A stretch of 64,000 bases of DNA from contig NDFF03000057.1 in assembly GCA_002150815.3 (NCBI GenBank), positions 124,001-188,000 of the forward strand, read 5' to 3'. Shown here in pieces: positions 12,984 through 25,346 of this stretch. The notes under the pieces were generated by a model. That model had not been told where the DNA came from and did no database searches. It was given only the letters and a program-made list of their open reading frames with translations. The position numbers and the translations under genes are program-made. Position 1 is the first letter of the stretch; every line of letters starts with the position of its first letter. The stretch is from Grammothele lineata. Taxonomy: Eukaryota; Basidiomycota; Agaricomycetes; Polyporales; Polyporaceae.

Positions 12984-13590
12984 TAGAAGTTGTACGCCTT
13001 CCCATTCAGGCGCTGCCGCGAATTCATAGAGGGTTTGGAAATTGGTGACCCATCACCCTGTTGTTGTGAAATTGTACCACTAAAAGGATTGGGTCGCGGG
13101 CAGTGGCTAGTACTCATGCGAGACGCTTTGGCTATGTCTTCCAGGTTCCTACTCGGAAGCGCCCGTGACGTCATACTAAGCCGCCACGTCGATGAAGCGC
13201 CGAGACGAGCGTCCTTGAACTTGAGCACCCCCCGAATCCCAGCTTTGACACAGACATCCAGCTCATGTCATTGCGGTTAAACCAATTTCTGACTCCGCTT
13301 TTTCGCATGATCTAGCTGCGCAGGTCGGGTTATTTCTACTCTTTACAGCACGATCGCCTGTCGCTCACTGCTTGTTTTACATATTACCCCACAGCCTATG
13401 AAGGACATTGCCCGACCACAAGTTCTCCGATTGTGACGGGCATTCTGTCGCGAATAAAGTTGGATGGCTTTCCCTACGCGCGCACGCCTCGACTGCGAGG
13501 TCGAAATAGCGATGCTAACGGATCACCCACCACCCGCTGGAGATCCCCAGCGGCGGGCTATGCGTCCGCATATATTCGCTGGCGACAGAG
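12984..13590. other. Spacer between the two tandem RhoGEF-like genes
   Basis: About 600 bases with no open frame resembling a DH domain. Short frames on both strands have no recognisable motif. It probably holds the 3' end of copy b and any remaining 5' part of copy c. Confidence 0.4.
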
Positions 13591-13593
13591 TAG

Positions 13594-13728
13594 ACGGAGA
13601 CTTTCACTCCCCATTCTACGTACCATCTGGACATAGGGCTATTGAATATCCACAGTAATATCCTCGAAGTCCACGACGATTGGGACGATCTCTCGTTGGC
13701 GACGTACAACAAGGAGCCACCTAGTATC
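13594..13728 (+). pseudogene. Eroded end of a DH domain upstream of RhoGEF copy c
   Basis: After an in-frame TAG at 13591-13593, the frame reads through LDIGLLNIHSNILEV and continues in phase into copy c. This aligns with the RYELLLKNILDE stretch at the end of the second DH domain in the full-length gene. No ATG occurs in this frame before 13729. The simplest reading is a DH remnant decaying after loss of upstream exons. The alternative is that unrecognised upstream exons splice into it. Confidence 0.45.
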
Positions 13729-16099
13729 ATGGAGAACGAACCAGCTATCGTTTCCGCCCAGAGGAAGGATGATATTCAACGCTACAATTCGAGCCTAGTG
13801 TTCAAGAGCGGCGAAAGGATCGTGAGTGGGCCGTTGATAATGCACTACTAGGCCGCGGAGAGCTCATCGTACGACGTCGACATGCTAGGACTTGGACCTG
13901 GTGCATGAAGATCGCTCACTGCTCCAAACTGGCAATCTCCTTCACCACTCGGATTCCAGCTTTGGATGGAAGGGGTGGACAGAACTCTTCGTTCTCTTGT
14001 TTGACAACTACCGTACGTCTTCCCCCTCACTCGGTTATCGCTTCAAATATCAGACGCGTCTATGCCCTGCAGTGGTCATGACGAAACCCCAGGAGAAGGA
14101 GGGCTCTACCAGATACGATGTATACCGACGAGTCAGTTTTGCCTTCGTCGTGAATCCCAGCTCACCGCTCACTGCCGCCGCGAAGCCTGTCCCCCTAGAT
14201 CTAATGGCTCTAGCTAGCTTCAGCGACCCACCTGTCAAACGCGGGAACGGTCTCTTGCGTTTCGGCCGATCTGAGCGTTCCGCTGGCAATACCGGCACTC
14301 TGATAGAGGCGGCAGCCTCGTCCGATACCCCGACGGATTCTAGCCTCATCTATCCATTCACTATCCAACACCTCGGTCGTCTGGGTGGCGCGTACACCGT
14401 CTTCGCAGAGTCGGCGCAAGTGCGGAACGAGTGGAAGCAGAAGCTGGAGGAGGCGCTTGAGCTCCGCAAGATCGTGCAGAATTCGAACAGGGTCTTCGAG
14501 ATCGAGACGCTTAGCGCGGACAAGTTCTATGTGCCGCCCCCGGGAGGTCACGACAATGTGTTCAGTGGGAAGGTGGCGTGTTCAGTTCCATTTGGTGAGC
14601 CGTAGGCTATCTTTGCAAGAAGTCTCGAGGGATGACTGATAAGATATGTGCAGCGACGTCCGATGGGCGAGCCCTGGTTGCTGTTGGGTGCGCCCAAGGA
14701 GTGTGGGTCGGTTCTCCGCATGATCCGCAGTGTGAGTTTGAATGCCACATTCATGACAGAGGAGGGACTCATCCAGCGGCGTCCCGCCATAGCATTCCGC
14801 CGCGCCCTTCATCTCAAGAACGTCACCCAGTGCGCGTTTTTGGCGGATTTTAGCCTCTTCCTCGTCCTCGCCGACAGGGTGAGTGACGTCATCCTCAGAT
14901 GAGAGTTTGCTCATTTCCTTGCCCTAGTCGCTCTTTGCATATCGGGTCGAGGATTTGGTACTATCCGACTCACCTCAAGGCACACACGATCCTCCTTCAC
15001 CTCAGAAGCTCAGCGGAAACAAGGATGTGTGCTTCTTCAGCCTTGGCACCTTGAACGGCCGCACTTTGGTTATCTATATGAAGAAGAGAGGTGTCAGTGC
15101 ATATAGCACAGCTAATTATTCGTTGTCTGACTCCCATCGTGTGCAGCTTGACAGCGTATTCCGGGTCATAGAACCTCTCGCGGACAGGATCGGCGGGCAG
15201 TCGAATGTGCTGCAGACGCTCGGGACTCGTCTCGGTTTGCGTTCAGAGTGGTTCCGAGTCTACAGGGTGGGTCCCGGATGTGCTAGATTCGAGAAACCCA
15301 AGCTCAGATATCTTCCCCAGGATTTCTTCTTGGCCAAGGAAGCGTTTGACCTGGCCTTCCTGAAAGCTAGAATTGTCATTATGTGCAAGGACGGCTTTGA
15401 GATTATGGATCTTGACGAGTATGTCGCTCGAGTCCTTCAAGTTCCTGAGTTGTTTTGGCTGATGTCTGGCCCAGCTTCAAAAGCGTCACCATCCCCCAAT
15501 GCGACGATCCCCGTGTGGAGAAACTCGCCAAGCGATGCAAGTCTTGCCGCCCCATGGGAATGTTCCGTGTGAGCGACGACGAATTCCTGCTATGCTACGA
15601 TGGTAAGCACCACGGGACCGGTGGATTCTGCAGCACGAACTGCAGCGCGAACTAGTCCTGACGTCTACCCAATGCAGAGTTCGGCCTCTACGCGGATCGT
15701 CACGGGGACCCCAGTCGCTCTCTGGAAACGATCGAGTGGGAGGGTAAAGCCGAACGCGTCACGTTCCACCCGCCCTACGTGCTCCTGTTCGACAGTCGCT
15801 TTATCGAAATCCGGCACATCGAGACGAGCCGCCTTGTGCAGATCATTCCTGGCAACGACGTGCGCTGCTTCTGGGACGGACGCGGCGTTACAAGAACGCC
15901 CGCTACGAGCCCTGTTCGAGAGGGCGGCGGTCAGAAAACAACACGGTCGTGGAAGGAGCCCCACATATACGGTGCGATGGACGTTGGGGGTCCGCCGTTA
16001 CCTGGTTCTCCAGAAGCGCACCCCACCGCACAGCATGTCTTCGCGCTCGTGCCCATGGTACCGTTTTGTGTTGAAGATACCTCAATCGATGAGGCATAG
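13729..16099 (+). CDS. DH-less RhoGEF-like protein with PH and CNH regions (copy c)
   Basis: Closest in-window relative of the full-length RhoGEF. The region before PH (NSSLVFKSGERI) is followed by a PH-domain exon starting near 13897 (WTELFVLLFDNY), MTKPQEKEGSTRYDVYRR, and a helix AESAQVRNEWKQKLEEALEL. The CNH domain runs from about 14580 to 16060, with KLSGNKDVCFFSLGTLNGR, SCRPMGMFRV and YVLLFDSRFIEIRHIETSRL. Introns sit at the same positions and phases as in the large gene. The reading frame is intact to the TAG at 16097. The start is uncertain: 13729 is the first in-frame ATG after an upstream stop, and homologous sequence continues 5' of it. Without a DH domain it should not catalyse nucleotide exchange. 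It is tandem to copy b on the same strand. Confidence 0.72.
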
Positions 16100-18555
16100 G
16101 AATTTGTGAACTAGGCGATGTCCATATCCACCGTCACTATTCGCTGTTTGCTTCCTACGACATTCAACCACCCGAAGTCCAATCTCGATCGTCGCAACTT
16201 CACCCAATGTTCATAGCCGATGACTCTTCACTACCTTCATTGAACGATTCCAAGATACGCACCCAGTAGGAAAAAAAAGCAATGGAATACGATCGTAGGA
16301 GTTGGCGAACGGATCGTCTACGTAGACGTTCTACACATTCCCCTCCTCCTCCTTCACGTACTCCACGTTCCCCTCCCATCGACCCCAACCCAACAAGTCC
16401 ATCTCCATCACAGTCCAAACGTTTACGACTCCTTCATCAGCGCGCCCTACTAATATGGATAACGAGTACGCGCGATGTCGAGCCGCCTCCCGCGGAATTC
16501 AGCGCCCCGTAGCACGTCGCTCCGCCGAGGCCAGTCTCCAACTCGGAGGCAGACAGCTCCCCGAGTGGCAGGCGGCGTACGGCGGGATACCCCCCGCGCG
16601 CTGGCGCGCGGAGAGACTGTGCCTCGGTCTTAGTACGTCTTCAGCACTTGGAACGGTAGAAAGCAAACGAAATGAGCATAAGTATATAACATGAGACGGA
16701 GTTGGTTTGGGGGGACGTACCTGCAACCATCCTACGAGCTGTCCACCGCCGCGCGTCTGCAGCCGCGCGGCGGACTCGAGGCCCGCTACAAACTTCAAGT
16801 TGGGTCGCCTCAAGGGCGTCGACGACTGATGTTAAAGTTGAAGTTGAGCGGGCCGGTGGATGGGAACGAGTGTTCGGAAGACAGGAGACCGGAATTGAGG
16901 CGAGGGAGGTTGAAAGGAGAATATGATGATGAGACGGAAGTTGCGTTGAGTGGTCCGACAAGACGGGGGGCGAAATTGAGGCAGGGCGTTCACGGGGGGC
17001 GAGTGGGGTGGAAGAGGTGCCGGGACATCATCATGAGAGAAGGTGGGTTTGTGTAGCGCTAAGCCAAGTGGCGAGGAAGTGGTGTAGTATGCAGTTGTGC
17101 GCTGGTAGGCGGTTGAGGTGAAGGAGTAGTCATCTGTCTATGAAGGTTTTTATGTTCTTAGAGGGAGGCTAACAAGAGGCTGACGGCCGGCGGGGGCTGG
17201 GGGTGGCTGACAGGTAGCGGCGAGTGTCTCGACACCGAAGGTCAGCCTCTACGACAGCCTGGCCAATGTCGAGACTAAGCATAGGGAGTGGATGACGTCC
17301 GAGTCGGGTGCCGATATGCGTGGATACTCTTGAGAATCATGGCATCCTGGAAGGCTTCTACGCGAGATTCACATGTCTCTCGTACCTTCAGTGAACGGTG
17401 ATGACTTCTGCGCGAAGCATCATACACATCGTGACGACGTCTGTACCATCGACGTACACAATTGCTTGAAGTAGTAACACCATGGAGTCTGGGGAAATGT
17501 CCGTGTCAGCCTCCCTCTGGCAAAGGTAGGAAGCGAAGGGATGAAAGAGCCTCGTCGCCTCGTCGTGCACCACGCGAGCGTGACATCGACACCATGACCG
17601 CTGCGACGAATCGGAATAATCAACTGAACGCATTTTTGTACTTACCAGGAGCGAATACCCCGCGTGCTCCTCAATCGAGGAAATCCTCCGAAATCACAGT
17701 TCATCCCGTCTCTTTTGATATGTTCTAGAGGTATCGAAGCCGACGTCCGGACCGCGGTAGTACGGTACGAAAGTTCAAACGTTCTCGACGTTAGCAACAG
17801 CCCGGTCGACGCAGGGAACCTTCCACCTCGACGCCACAGGAGACCGCTCGATCAGACCTCTGCCCCCGACTGGCCAAGCCCCCTCAGGCCCGGTCCCGGT
17901 CCCGGTCATCGCTCGTAATGGATAAACAATCATGTGCATATACTCCGCTTATTGGCTTCACTCGAAGACGCGTCGAATGCAAGACGTGCCATTGCGCGCG
18001 AGGGGATATATATCGTAAATTGTACATTATGCCCCCCGGGCCCGCGTCGCGCGCCGCGCGCGCCGGGGGGGAGGCGACAAATAAACGACGTGTGTGTGGT
18101 GGTTGGTGGTCAAGCCGCTCGACGGTGCGCGATGCAGATGCAGATTGCGTATGCGTATTGCGGACGATGCGTACGGGAGGGAAGATGGGGGACAGAGGAT
18201 TATTTCCACGGTACAGTGATGGGAGAGACGATCGAGAGAGGGCTCTGTATGTAAGGAGGAGATTGAGGGAGAGGAGAGGATGGGACGAAATTGGCGGAAA
18301 GGAGAAGACGAAGGGGATGGCCGTCATCAGTGAGTACTAGACTATGTAGTAGCGAAGCGTCGTGGGGGGGGTCATCGTCAACATCGTCGTCGGCGGAGGA
18401 GGCAGCAGGGGCAGGGGTAGAGCGGGGTCAACGGCACAGCACACAATACACTACACCCGCGCGCGCCCGTGGATCAACAACACACACATCGAGCGGATGA
18501 TATATAGATACCGAGAGAGACAGAGAGGAAAGCGAGAGGGGCCCGGACGGGCCGC
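16100..18555. other. Intergenic region, no confident gene
   Basis: About 2.4 kb. A Pro/Ser-rich plus-strand frame (16282-16512) and overlapping frames around 16450-17050 on both strands show no domain. Part near 18020-18080 is extremely GC-rich (runs of GCGCG and GGGG). The right end contains the 3' end of the permease gene. A small unrecognised gene cannot be excluded. Confidence 0.35.
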
Positions 18556-20878
18556 TCAGAAGAGCACGGCGGCGATCTTCTGGGGGATCGTGACGGGAGG
18601 CACCTCGGGCACCTCGGTCTCCTCGATCGTCGGAATGCCGGTGACGAAGTCCATCTCGTGCGGCTTCCAGAACTGCGTCCGCTTGAGCACCTTCCAGCCG
18701 ACGAACAGCGCGATGAAGATTGGGACGTTGATGTCTGCCGCGCGCGATCGGGGCGTGTCAGTACAAATGAGGCAGGCGGGGACAAGAAAGACGGGGACGC
18801 ACAGGCGGTGAGGAACTTGGATGCGTTGAAATTCCAGAAGACGGCGAAGCCGTTGATGAGGATGAAGATCGTGATCCAGAACACGCCCCAGTACGACAGC
18901 CACGGCTGGAGCGGGTTGTAGTAGATGAGCTTCTTGCGGTCCAGGCCCTGCGCTTTGAATCCACGGTCTGCGCCATTCCGTCAGCCGCCCAGTCCGCTAC
19001 AACAACACAATAAGGCAACTTACAGAAGAAGATGTACGTGATATTGAACGACCACCAGGTGAAGAAGCCGCCGACGGTCGAGAGGTTGACGAACCAGTTG
19101 AACACGGTCTCCGCGTCCGTCGACACGTTCATGAACGAAAGGAGTGCGAACGCGCTCGCCCCGAGCACCGCAAAGATGGGCAGGCCACTCTTGGTGCAGT
19201 ACGAGAACAGCTTGGGCGCCTGTCCTCGGAGCGCGAGACCGTAGAGCACACGCGACGAGCAGAACAGGAACGAGTTCCCGGCCGAGAACGCCGAGGTGAA
19301 GACGGCGGCGTTGATGATGTGCGGGAGGACCTTGATGCCAGCGCGGGTCATGGCGATGACGTAGGGGGACTGCGCGGCGTTGCCCGAGTCAGAGAGCAGA
19401 TTCGGGTCATCGAAGGGCACGATGAGACCGGTCATGAAGATGCCGAGGAGCTAGAGAACATGGCACGTCAATCAGACGAAAGCAGAAGCGCAGGACGTGA
19501 CAGCTACGCACGTAGAAGACGAGAATACGCCAAAAGACACGGCGGACGGCCTTGGCGATGTTGCGACGGGGACTGATAGTCTCGGACGCAGCACTGCGGA
19601 CAGAAATCAGCCTCCTGATCTTGTCAGCTGAATCAACGAGCCTACTCACATGGCGACCAGCTCCATACCCTGGAAGGAGAACGCAGCCTGGACGAGAACA
19701 CTGAGGATACCGAGGAATCTGTCCAGGGCGGGGTGCTTCGGCTCGAGCTGCGCGCCGGCAAGAGGACCCGGGTGCTTCCAATACTGCAACCTATCCGTCA
19801 GCTCCTGTCCATCTCAGCACGACGGCCGCAGAACTTACGCGGAAGCCCAGGCGGTCGTGATCGGGGGCGCCACCAAGATCGATCACGAGACCGGTGATGA
19901 TGAGAGTGGTAATAAGCAGAACTGCGCCGCGTTTCCGATCAGCTCCAGCCACGGCGACAGGTCAGGAGACACAGGAGACGGGGGGCGACTCACTCTTGAT
20001 GATCGAAAACACGAATTCCGACTCTCCAAACCACCGCACTCCGAAAATGTTGATCATACATGTGCACACGCAGATGGCCGCGATGTAGCCCGCTTGGTGC
20101 TTCGACTACGATCCCCATCCGCGATTAGCTTGGGTAAGAAGGACATGGGGAGAGTGGAGGACTCACGTTCTGATCCCAGAAGGTGAGGACAAGGCCGGCA
20201 GCAGTGATTTCGACGGGGACCGAGATGGCGTTCGTGTAGAAGTAATTCCAGCTGAACATCAAGAACGCGCGCGCGTCAGGAACGACCGGCTACGAAGCCC
20301 CGACACGATAGCGCGCGGGAGCCCAGGAAAGGCAGTTGTGCACTCACCCGACCGCGAAGCCGAACGCGGGGTCGACCCAACGCGCCGCAAAGTGGGGGAA
20401 CGAGCCCGAGATGGGCGCGTGCGAGGTCATCTCGCCGACGGCGCAGAGCGAGGCGTAGGCGGCCGTGCCGACGAAGGCGTACGCGATGAGTGCGCCGAGG
20501 GGACCTGCGCCTTGCAGCGACTCGCCGGAACCCAGGAAGAGACCTGTACCGAGCGTACCCGCGATCTGCAGTGCCATAGTTTGTTAGTTTGTGGACGATT
20601 GAAAACTGAAACCAAGGGCAGGCGCGTATGGGTGCCCGATCGACGCCGCAGAGCGCGAAGAAGGGCGATGGGGGCGAGGGTAGGGCGGCGATAGAGAAGG
20701 GACGACTACGCACGGCGATCATCTGGACATGGCGCTGCTTGAGCTTGCGCTGGACGCGGTCGAGGTCCGTCGCGTCAAAGTGGTAGCGGGGGTCTGTCTG
20801 CTGGACGACGTAGTCGTGGACGGCGCCCTTCTCGAGAGAGCTCGTCTGGTCGGTTTTTTCCTCGTAGGAGCCGGCCAT
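18556..20878 (-). CDS. Amino-acid permease (APC superfamily, fungal AAT type)
   Basis: Plasma-membrane proton-coupled amino-acid transporter. The first exon starts at the ATG at 20878 in a good context (gcagccATGG). It ends at a GTGCGT donor near 20712 after the hydrophilic N-terminus (RKLKQRHVQMIA). The next exon begins AGTLGTGLFLGSGESLQGAG, the signature of transmembrane helix 1 in this family, followed by GEMTSHAPISGSFPHFAARW. Downstream exons include FSAGNSFLFCSSRVLYGLALRG and the C-terminal cytosolic tail (FWKPHEMDF) ending at 18556. Multiple hydrophobic segments fit the usual 12-helix topology. Substrate range cannot be read from sequence. The coding strand is very pyrimidine-rich just before the start, as often seen in highly expressed fungal genes. 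Confidence 0.9.
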
Positions 20879-20882
20879 GGCT

Positions 20883-20946
20883 GCAGGCGGGCGGGGGAGG
20901 AGGAAGAGGGAGGAGGGCGGGAGGAGAGGGAAGGACGGGGCGGGGG
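20883..20946 (-). promoter_or_regulatory. Pyrimidine-rich leader of the permease gene
   Basis: On the permease coding strand this is an almost uninterrupted C/T tract directly before the start codon. CT-rich leaders are common in fungal 5' untranslated regions. No specific factor site is claimed. Confidence 0.4.
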
Positions 20947-23900
20947 GGCGCGAGGGCGGGGCGCACACGGGAAGGAGCGGGAGAGAGGCCCGGGCTCGGG
21001 TGCGTGGAGAGCAGAGACTCGGGGGAGTGCGCGCGGAGGGGCGGCGGGAGGTATATAACTCGCGGGCGGGCGTAGGGATCATCGGATGAGTGCGCTCGCG
21101 AATTCGGAGGGTTCACGAGCCCGGGCGGATCGACTCTGCCGGCCATCGGCACCCAATGGAGCACGGCGTGCGATAAGCCTGGAGAGGGCCCGTGTGCGGC
21201 AGCCCGATAACGGGTGATTGAATGATGTCCCTTACTGACTACCGAGCCACCTACCATACCGCCACCGCCTAGCCTCCGTCGCAACCCATCTTCCGCTCCT
21301 GTTGCGCTCATACGCACTTTCTGCGTCGTCGTCGCTGCTGCCCGCGTGAGGGAAGCGGGCGACCCGCCGACGCGAAAATTGCGCGCACAGCCCCGGGTGG
21401 CCGCTACCCGGGAGCCGTAGGGGCTCGCTGGGGCTGCCCGAGGCTGGGCGGGACGGTGGCGGAGGGCGCAGGTGGCGCTGGCCTGTAACTGTCAGCGATC
21501 GCAGCGTGGGAGGCGCCGAGATCGCGTGGAGGGTGGAGAACACCGACGGGCCAGGCACGCCACCGCGCCAGCCCTGCCCGCATCCGGCCCCACCGTTCCC
21601 CCGCGTCCGCCCCACTCGCTTAGCTCAGATCTCCCTCCCGATCCCGCTGGCTTGGCGCTCCGTCTACGATCAACATAACACTCCCTCCAGCGCGTTCCAA
21701 CCACCCCCGCCCGTGCACACGACCCCCTGCGACGTCGAATGAAAAATAGGCGAGCTACCCTATTCCCTTTCATACCCCCTATGAACCCCTGCCACCGAAA
21801 GAAAACTCAAAAAACATCATTTAGGCGCGCAGCGCGGCAGGCGTGAGTTCTCGCTGTTGTTCACCAAGAATAGAGCCGCCGTTCCTCAAACCCCCCTTCC
21901 AGCAGCGCTGCCACCGCGGTTCACCACAGACGTGTCTGAAAAAGCTTCCGGCGCGTTTACAGCGCAGAAAACGGTGAGAGGCACGATAAAAAACGTTATC
22001 AGTGCTCCCCAAGTGACGCCCAGCGCGTCCTTATCAGCCGTCGCACGTCACCAGTTGCGCGCCTGTGCGTCCATCACAGACGTCGTCGTTGTCGCGCGAC
22101 TTCCTCGCGAACAGCCCTGGCCCTCAAAATCGAGAACCGCGAGCCGTTCTTAATTGAAGAAGGCTACCTCCTGTCCTTCCAGACTTCTACACTTCCTTGG
22201 GCCTGACCTGAGAGCAGCGCTTCTCGAGACTCGAAGATTGGTATCGAATATCTTCGGAAGCTCGAAATTTTGCTGTGAAGAACGGTACGTCGTGCCTCCC
22301 GTTTGCGTCTGATGCAGGAATCGCTGAATGACGACGACCCCAGATGACCGATCTTCGCAGCGCAGAACGGCATTGGGAGACTGAGGCTGAGCACTGCAAG
22401 ACGATCAGGCCCATCCGTTGACCCGCGTCCGTCGTCAGTTCCCCCGTCCTGCAGTGCCAGGCCCAAGACGAGAAAAATGATGCTTCCGCGCTCGAAGGAG
22501 ACGCGTCGCATCAAGCCATCGGACGGAGACAAACCGACTGCTGCATTTGACGACCGCGAAGGTTTCCTTCGCGTTCGATGCGAGCACGCCGCGCGTACTA
22601 GCCACCTCGAGGCGGCAAGCGTCGGCATAAAGCATTTCTTCCAGCGCATGTCCCCACTCCCAAGTACTCCGCGACGCGGTGTGCTGAGTGCTATCGAAGG
22701 GCCTAGAGCGAGGAGACTCAAGCTGGACGCCGGAGGCGCAGAAATCCCGGGCGTGGAGCTGGCTTGCGAGCGTTCCATATATGGCGGCTGGTTTGTCAGA
22801 ACTTCGACTCGACTCTCGTGTCGAAGTTCCGAGTCTCGTGTGCGGGTTTGTAGCTCAGATGCTCCGAGGACGAGTGAGTCGTGACCTCCTTGGCCCTTGA
22901 CCTTCGCAAAACTTCAGAATCAATACAAATCGATGGCCTTCTTCGCTGCCGCCTCCGCCTCCTCCTCCGCCCTATCGAGATAAGGAACCACCAGCCTACA
23001 AGAGGAAGTCCCTTCTGGCAAGGTCCGGACGCTAGCGCTTCGTCGGCTACGCGGGGCGTTGATATTAATCAGCTGGATCCTGGATCTTGGGTGGGGAAAG
23101 AAAGGGCAAAGGCACCCGCGAGTCACGGCCGAGCTAGATAAACCCAGCCGGGCGTGCGTCCCGCCGCGGGGAGAGAAAAAAAGGAGAAAAAGAAAAATTC
23201 CTGTGCTGCTTCTCCGTAAGCGAGGGGCGCGCGGTGCGCATCGGTCGGTGGGCTCAGGCTTTTTCTTAGGGAGGCCGGTGGGCAATGTACGCGGTGGGGT
23301 TTTTGCGGTGGTGGCGTCACCGATGAGGGCGCGTGAGGAGCTTGAGAGGCGCGAGCGGCGAGCGTTGGATCGAATACAGTTTGACATGGATATGTCGGCG
23401 CAGCGACGCGGGAAGGCCTGAGCGCCGAACCCTGAACCGACAAACGCCGTGCAATCTGCGCGGCGCCGCAGCCAGTTGATTCTTGAATCGCCGTCACGAC
23501 CTGCGAGAGAAAGAGCCGAAGCCTTCCTGCATTGACTTGACATCGACATCGGCGGCGGTGACGCGCACCGAGCCTGAGACGTGATGCGCCAGGCCGCCAT
23601 CGCGCGATAGCGCGTGCCGGCTGTTTGGCGACGCCCCGGGGCCTAGTGAGAACCTGAACGAACTCGTTCGCGAGTCAGACTTTGATTGACGAGGGAGCTA
23701 TGTACTCAGTCGCGGACGGATGGACTCAGTGGTGGTGGCGACGACGATGCGCGAACGCCGAATCATCTTCGGTCCTGGGAGGTTGCAGCGTTCGTCGTTG
23801 ATGGCGCCGCCGAGCGCACGCTGGCGACGGTGACAGTGTGCATTCTTCTGGCCACTTGGCGCCTTGTCGCGCCCACGGAGTGAGACACAAAGTAGGCCTG

Positions 23901-25346
23901 GTGATCCCTGGTGATCCTGTGGTGTGGAAGGCAGGCCTGCAGAACATGCTTGTAACATCTGTGGCAAAAGACGAGTAAGCTAATCTTAAGCGTATTCGAC
24001 AGCTGGACACACCGGTGCGAGTTCACAGTCAATGGTTGTGGGAGCTACGAACAGTGGGACGCGCCCCGCCTAGAACGGCGCGTGAGAGTCCGAAGATGGA
24101 TGGAACGTGAATGACGGCACGCGCACATGCGGGTATGTCACTGGAGAGCGGCGCACCTCGCGGGTTGTCAGAGATCATGTCCACGCTGCTGCCGTGGACG
24201 TTGCCAAGAGCGCGAGTGAGATGCTCCATTTCGACCCGATGGATGTCGGACGCAGGCTGGCGCGGACATGGGACTTCTCACCTTGGCTTGCACAGCGTTT
24301 TGCCAGTTGGAGCAGGATGGAAGAGCATGTGCGCGCGACCGGATAGTAGAACGCCGTACAGAGACGCGGACTGCAGCTACCGCGCTGGGCTGAGCCTGTG
24401 CCGGTGAGAGGAGCGGCGTGGGTCACGCGGGGCGTCGCGCTGGAAGAGCCCCGCTCATGCGGTGCGATGAAGCAGCGTTGTGGGGAAGGAATCGCTGCTG
24501 CATGGTGCGTCGTAAGGTTTGGGGTGACGTTTGACGTCCGCGCGTGCTTGCCCAGGAACAAGCCAGGGTCTGCCGGCTCTCACGAGCAATTGCAGTAGAC
24601 GTTCCTCGGCGGGCGGGTGGCTCACCCGTGAACGTGAACGCGTGAAGATCGGGGTATGAGCACGCCGGTCGTCTCAGACTGAAAGACTGCGCTTGAGCTT
24701 TACGAGGAGGAGGCGGCGGATGTAGTAAAATATCAGCAGCTGTTCAAGCCCGGAAAACGCCACGGGCCTATGGCTCTGTGCTGTGTGGCTCCGTCCACAA
24801 CGGTTGTTGTTCCTGCGGTTCCTTGAATGTTCCTGTGGTGGGGGCATATCCGAGTTGAATGACATCAACAGTAGAAGAAACTTCGAAATATGGATGCAGT
24901 GGCGGCCTCGAGGCTTCGTTTCTTCAGTCAGCTGGGACGCCATCAAGGCTAAGGAGATGATGGGTGAGTGTGCATCAAGAGAATAAGAGCAACTTGAAGA
25001 GGTACTGACTGAACATTTACGCACCCAACCAAGTTTCACATGCACCATCAGAGAATTCCTCTCGAGTGTCGATTCTCATGAAATCAGCTCAGATTCCGTG
25101 AGCCTTTCGCATCGGTCGTCGGCGAGGTCTTTCGAGACTCAGAGTTCCAAGGACACAGAGGTAATGATAATGAGCGTCTAAGTGCAAGACACGAAGCGCT
25201 CGAGGCGATCGCTGACGCCATGCGCCTCACCGTTGAGCTCATTACTCGCCGGTGCACATCCTCTCCCTGCTTTCTCGGACACCGGAGTCCTTGGGCCATC
25301 TTAACCACTCGCGGCACTCTATGAATAACCATCTCTTCCGGTCACG
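20947..25346. other. Long GC-rich gene-poor stretch
   Basis: About 4.4 kb between divergent starts. Long frames occur, notably minus 22164-22778 and minus 22920-23600. Their composition is Arg/Ser/Ala/Pro-rich with overlapping open frames on the other strand, as expected by chance in GC-rich DNA. I see no domain, splice model or signal peptide that would make any of them convincing. The right end must hold the promoter of the G-patch gene. Confidence 0.35.

Noticed and set aside
22164..23600. Long minus-strand open frames of 204 and 226 codons
   Set aside because: GC-rich composition, biased residue content, open frames on the opposite strand and no domain or splice support.
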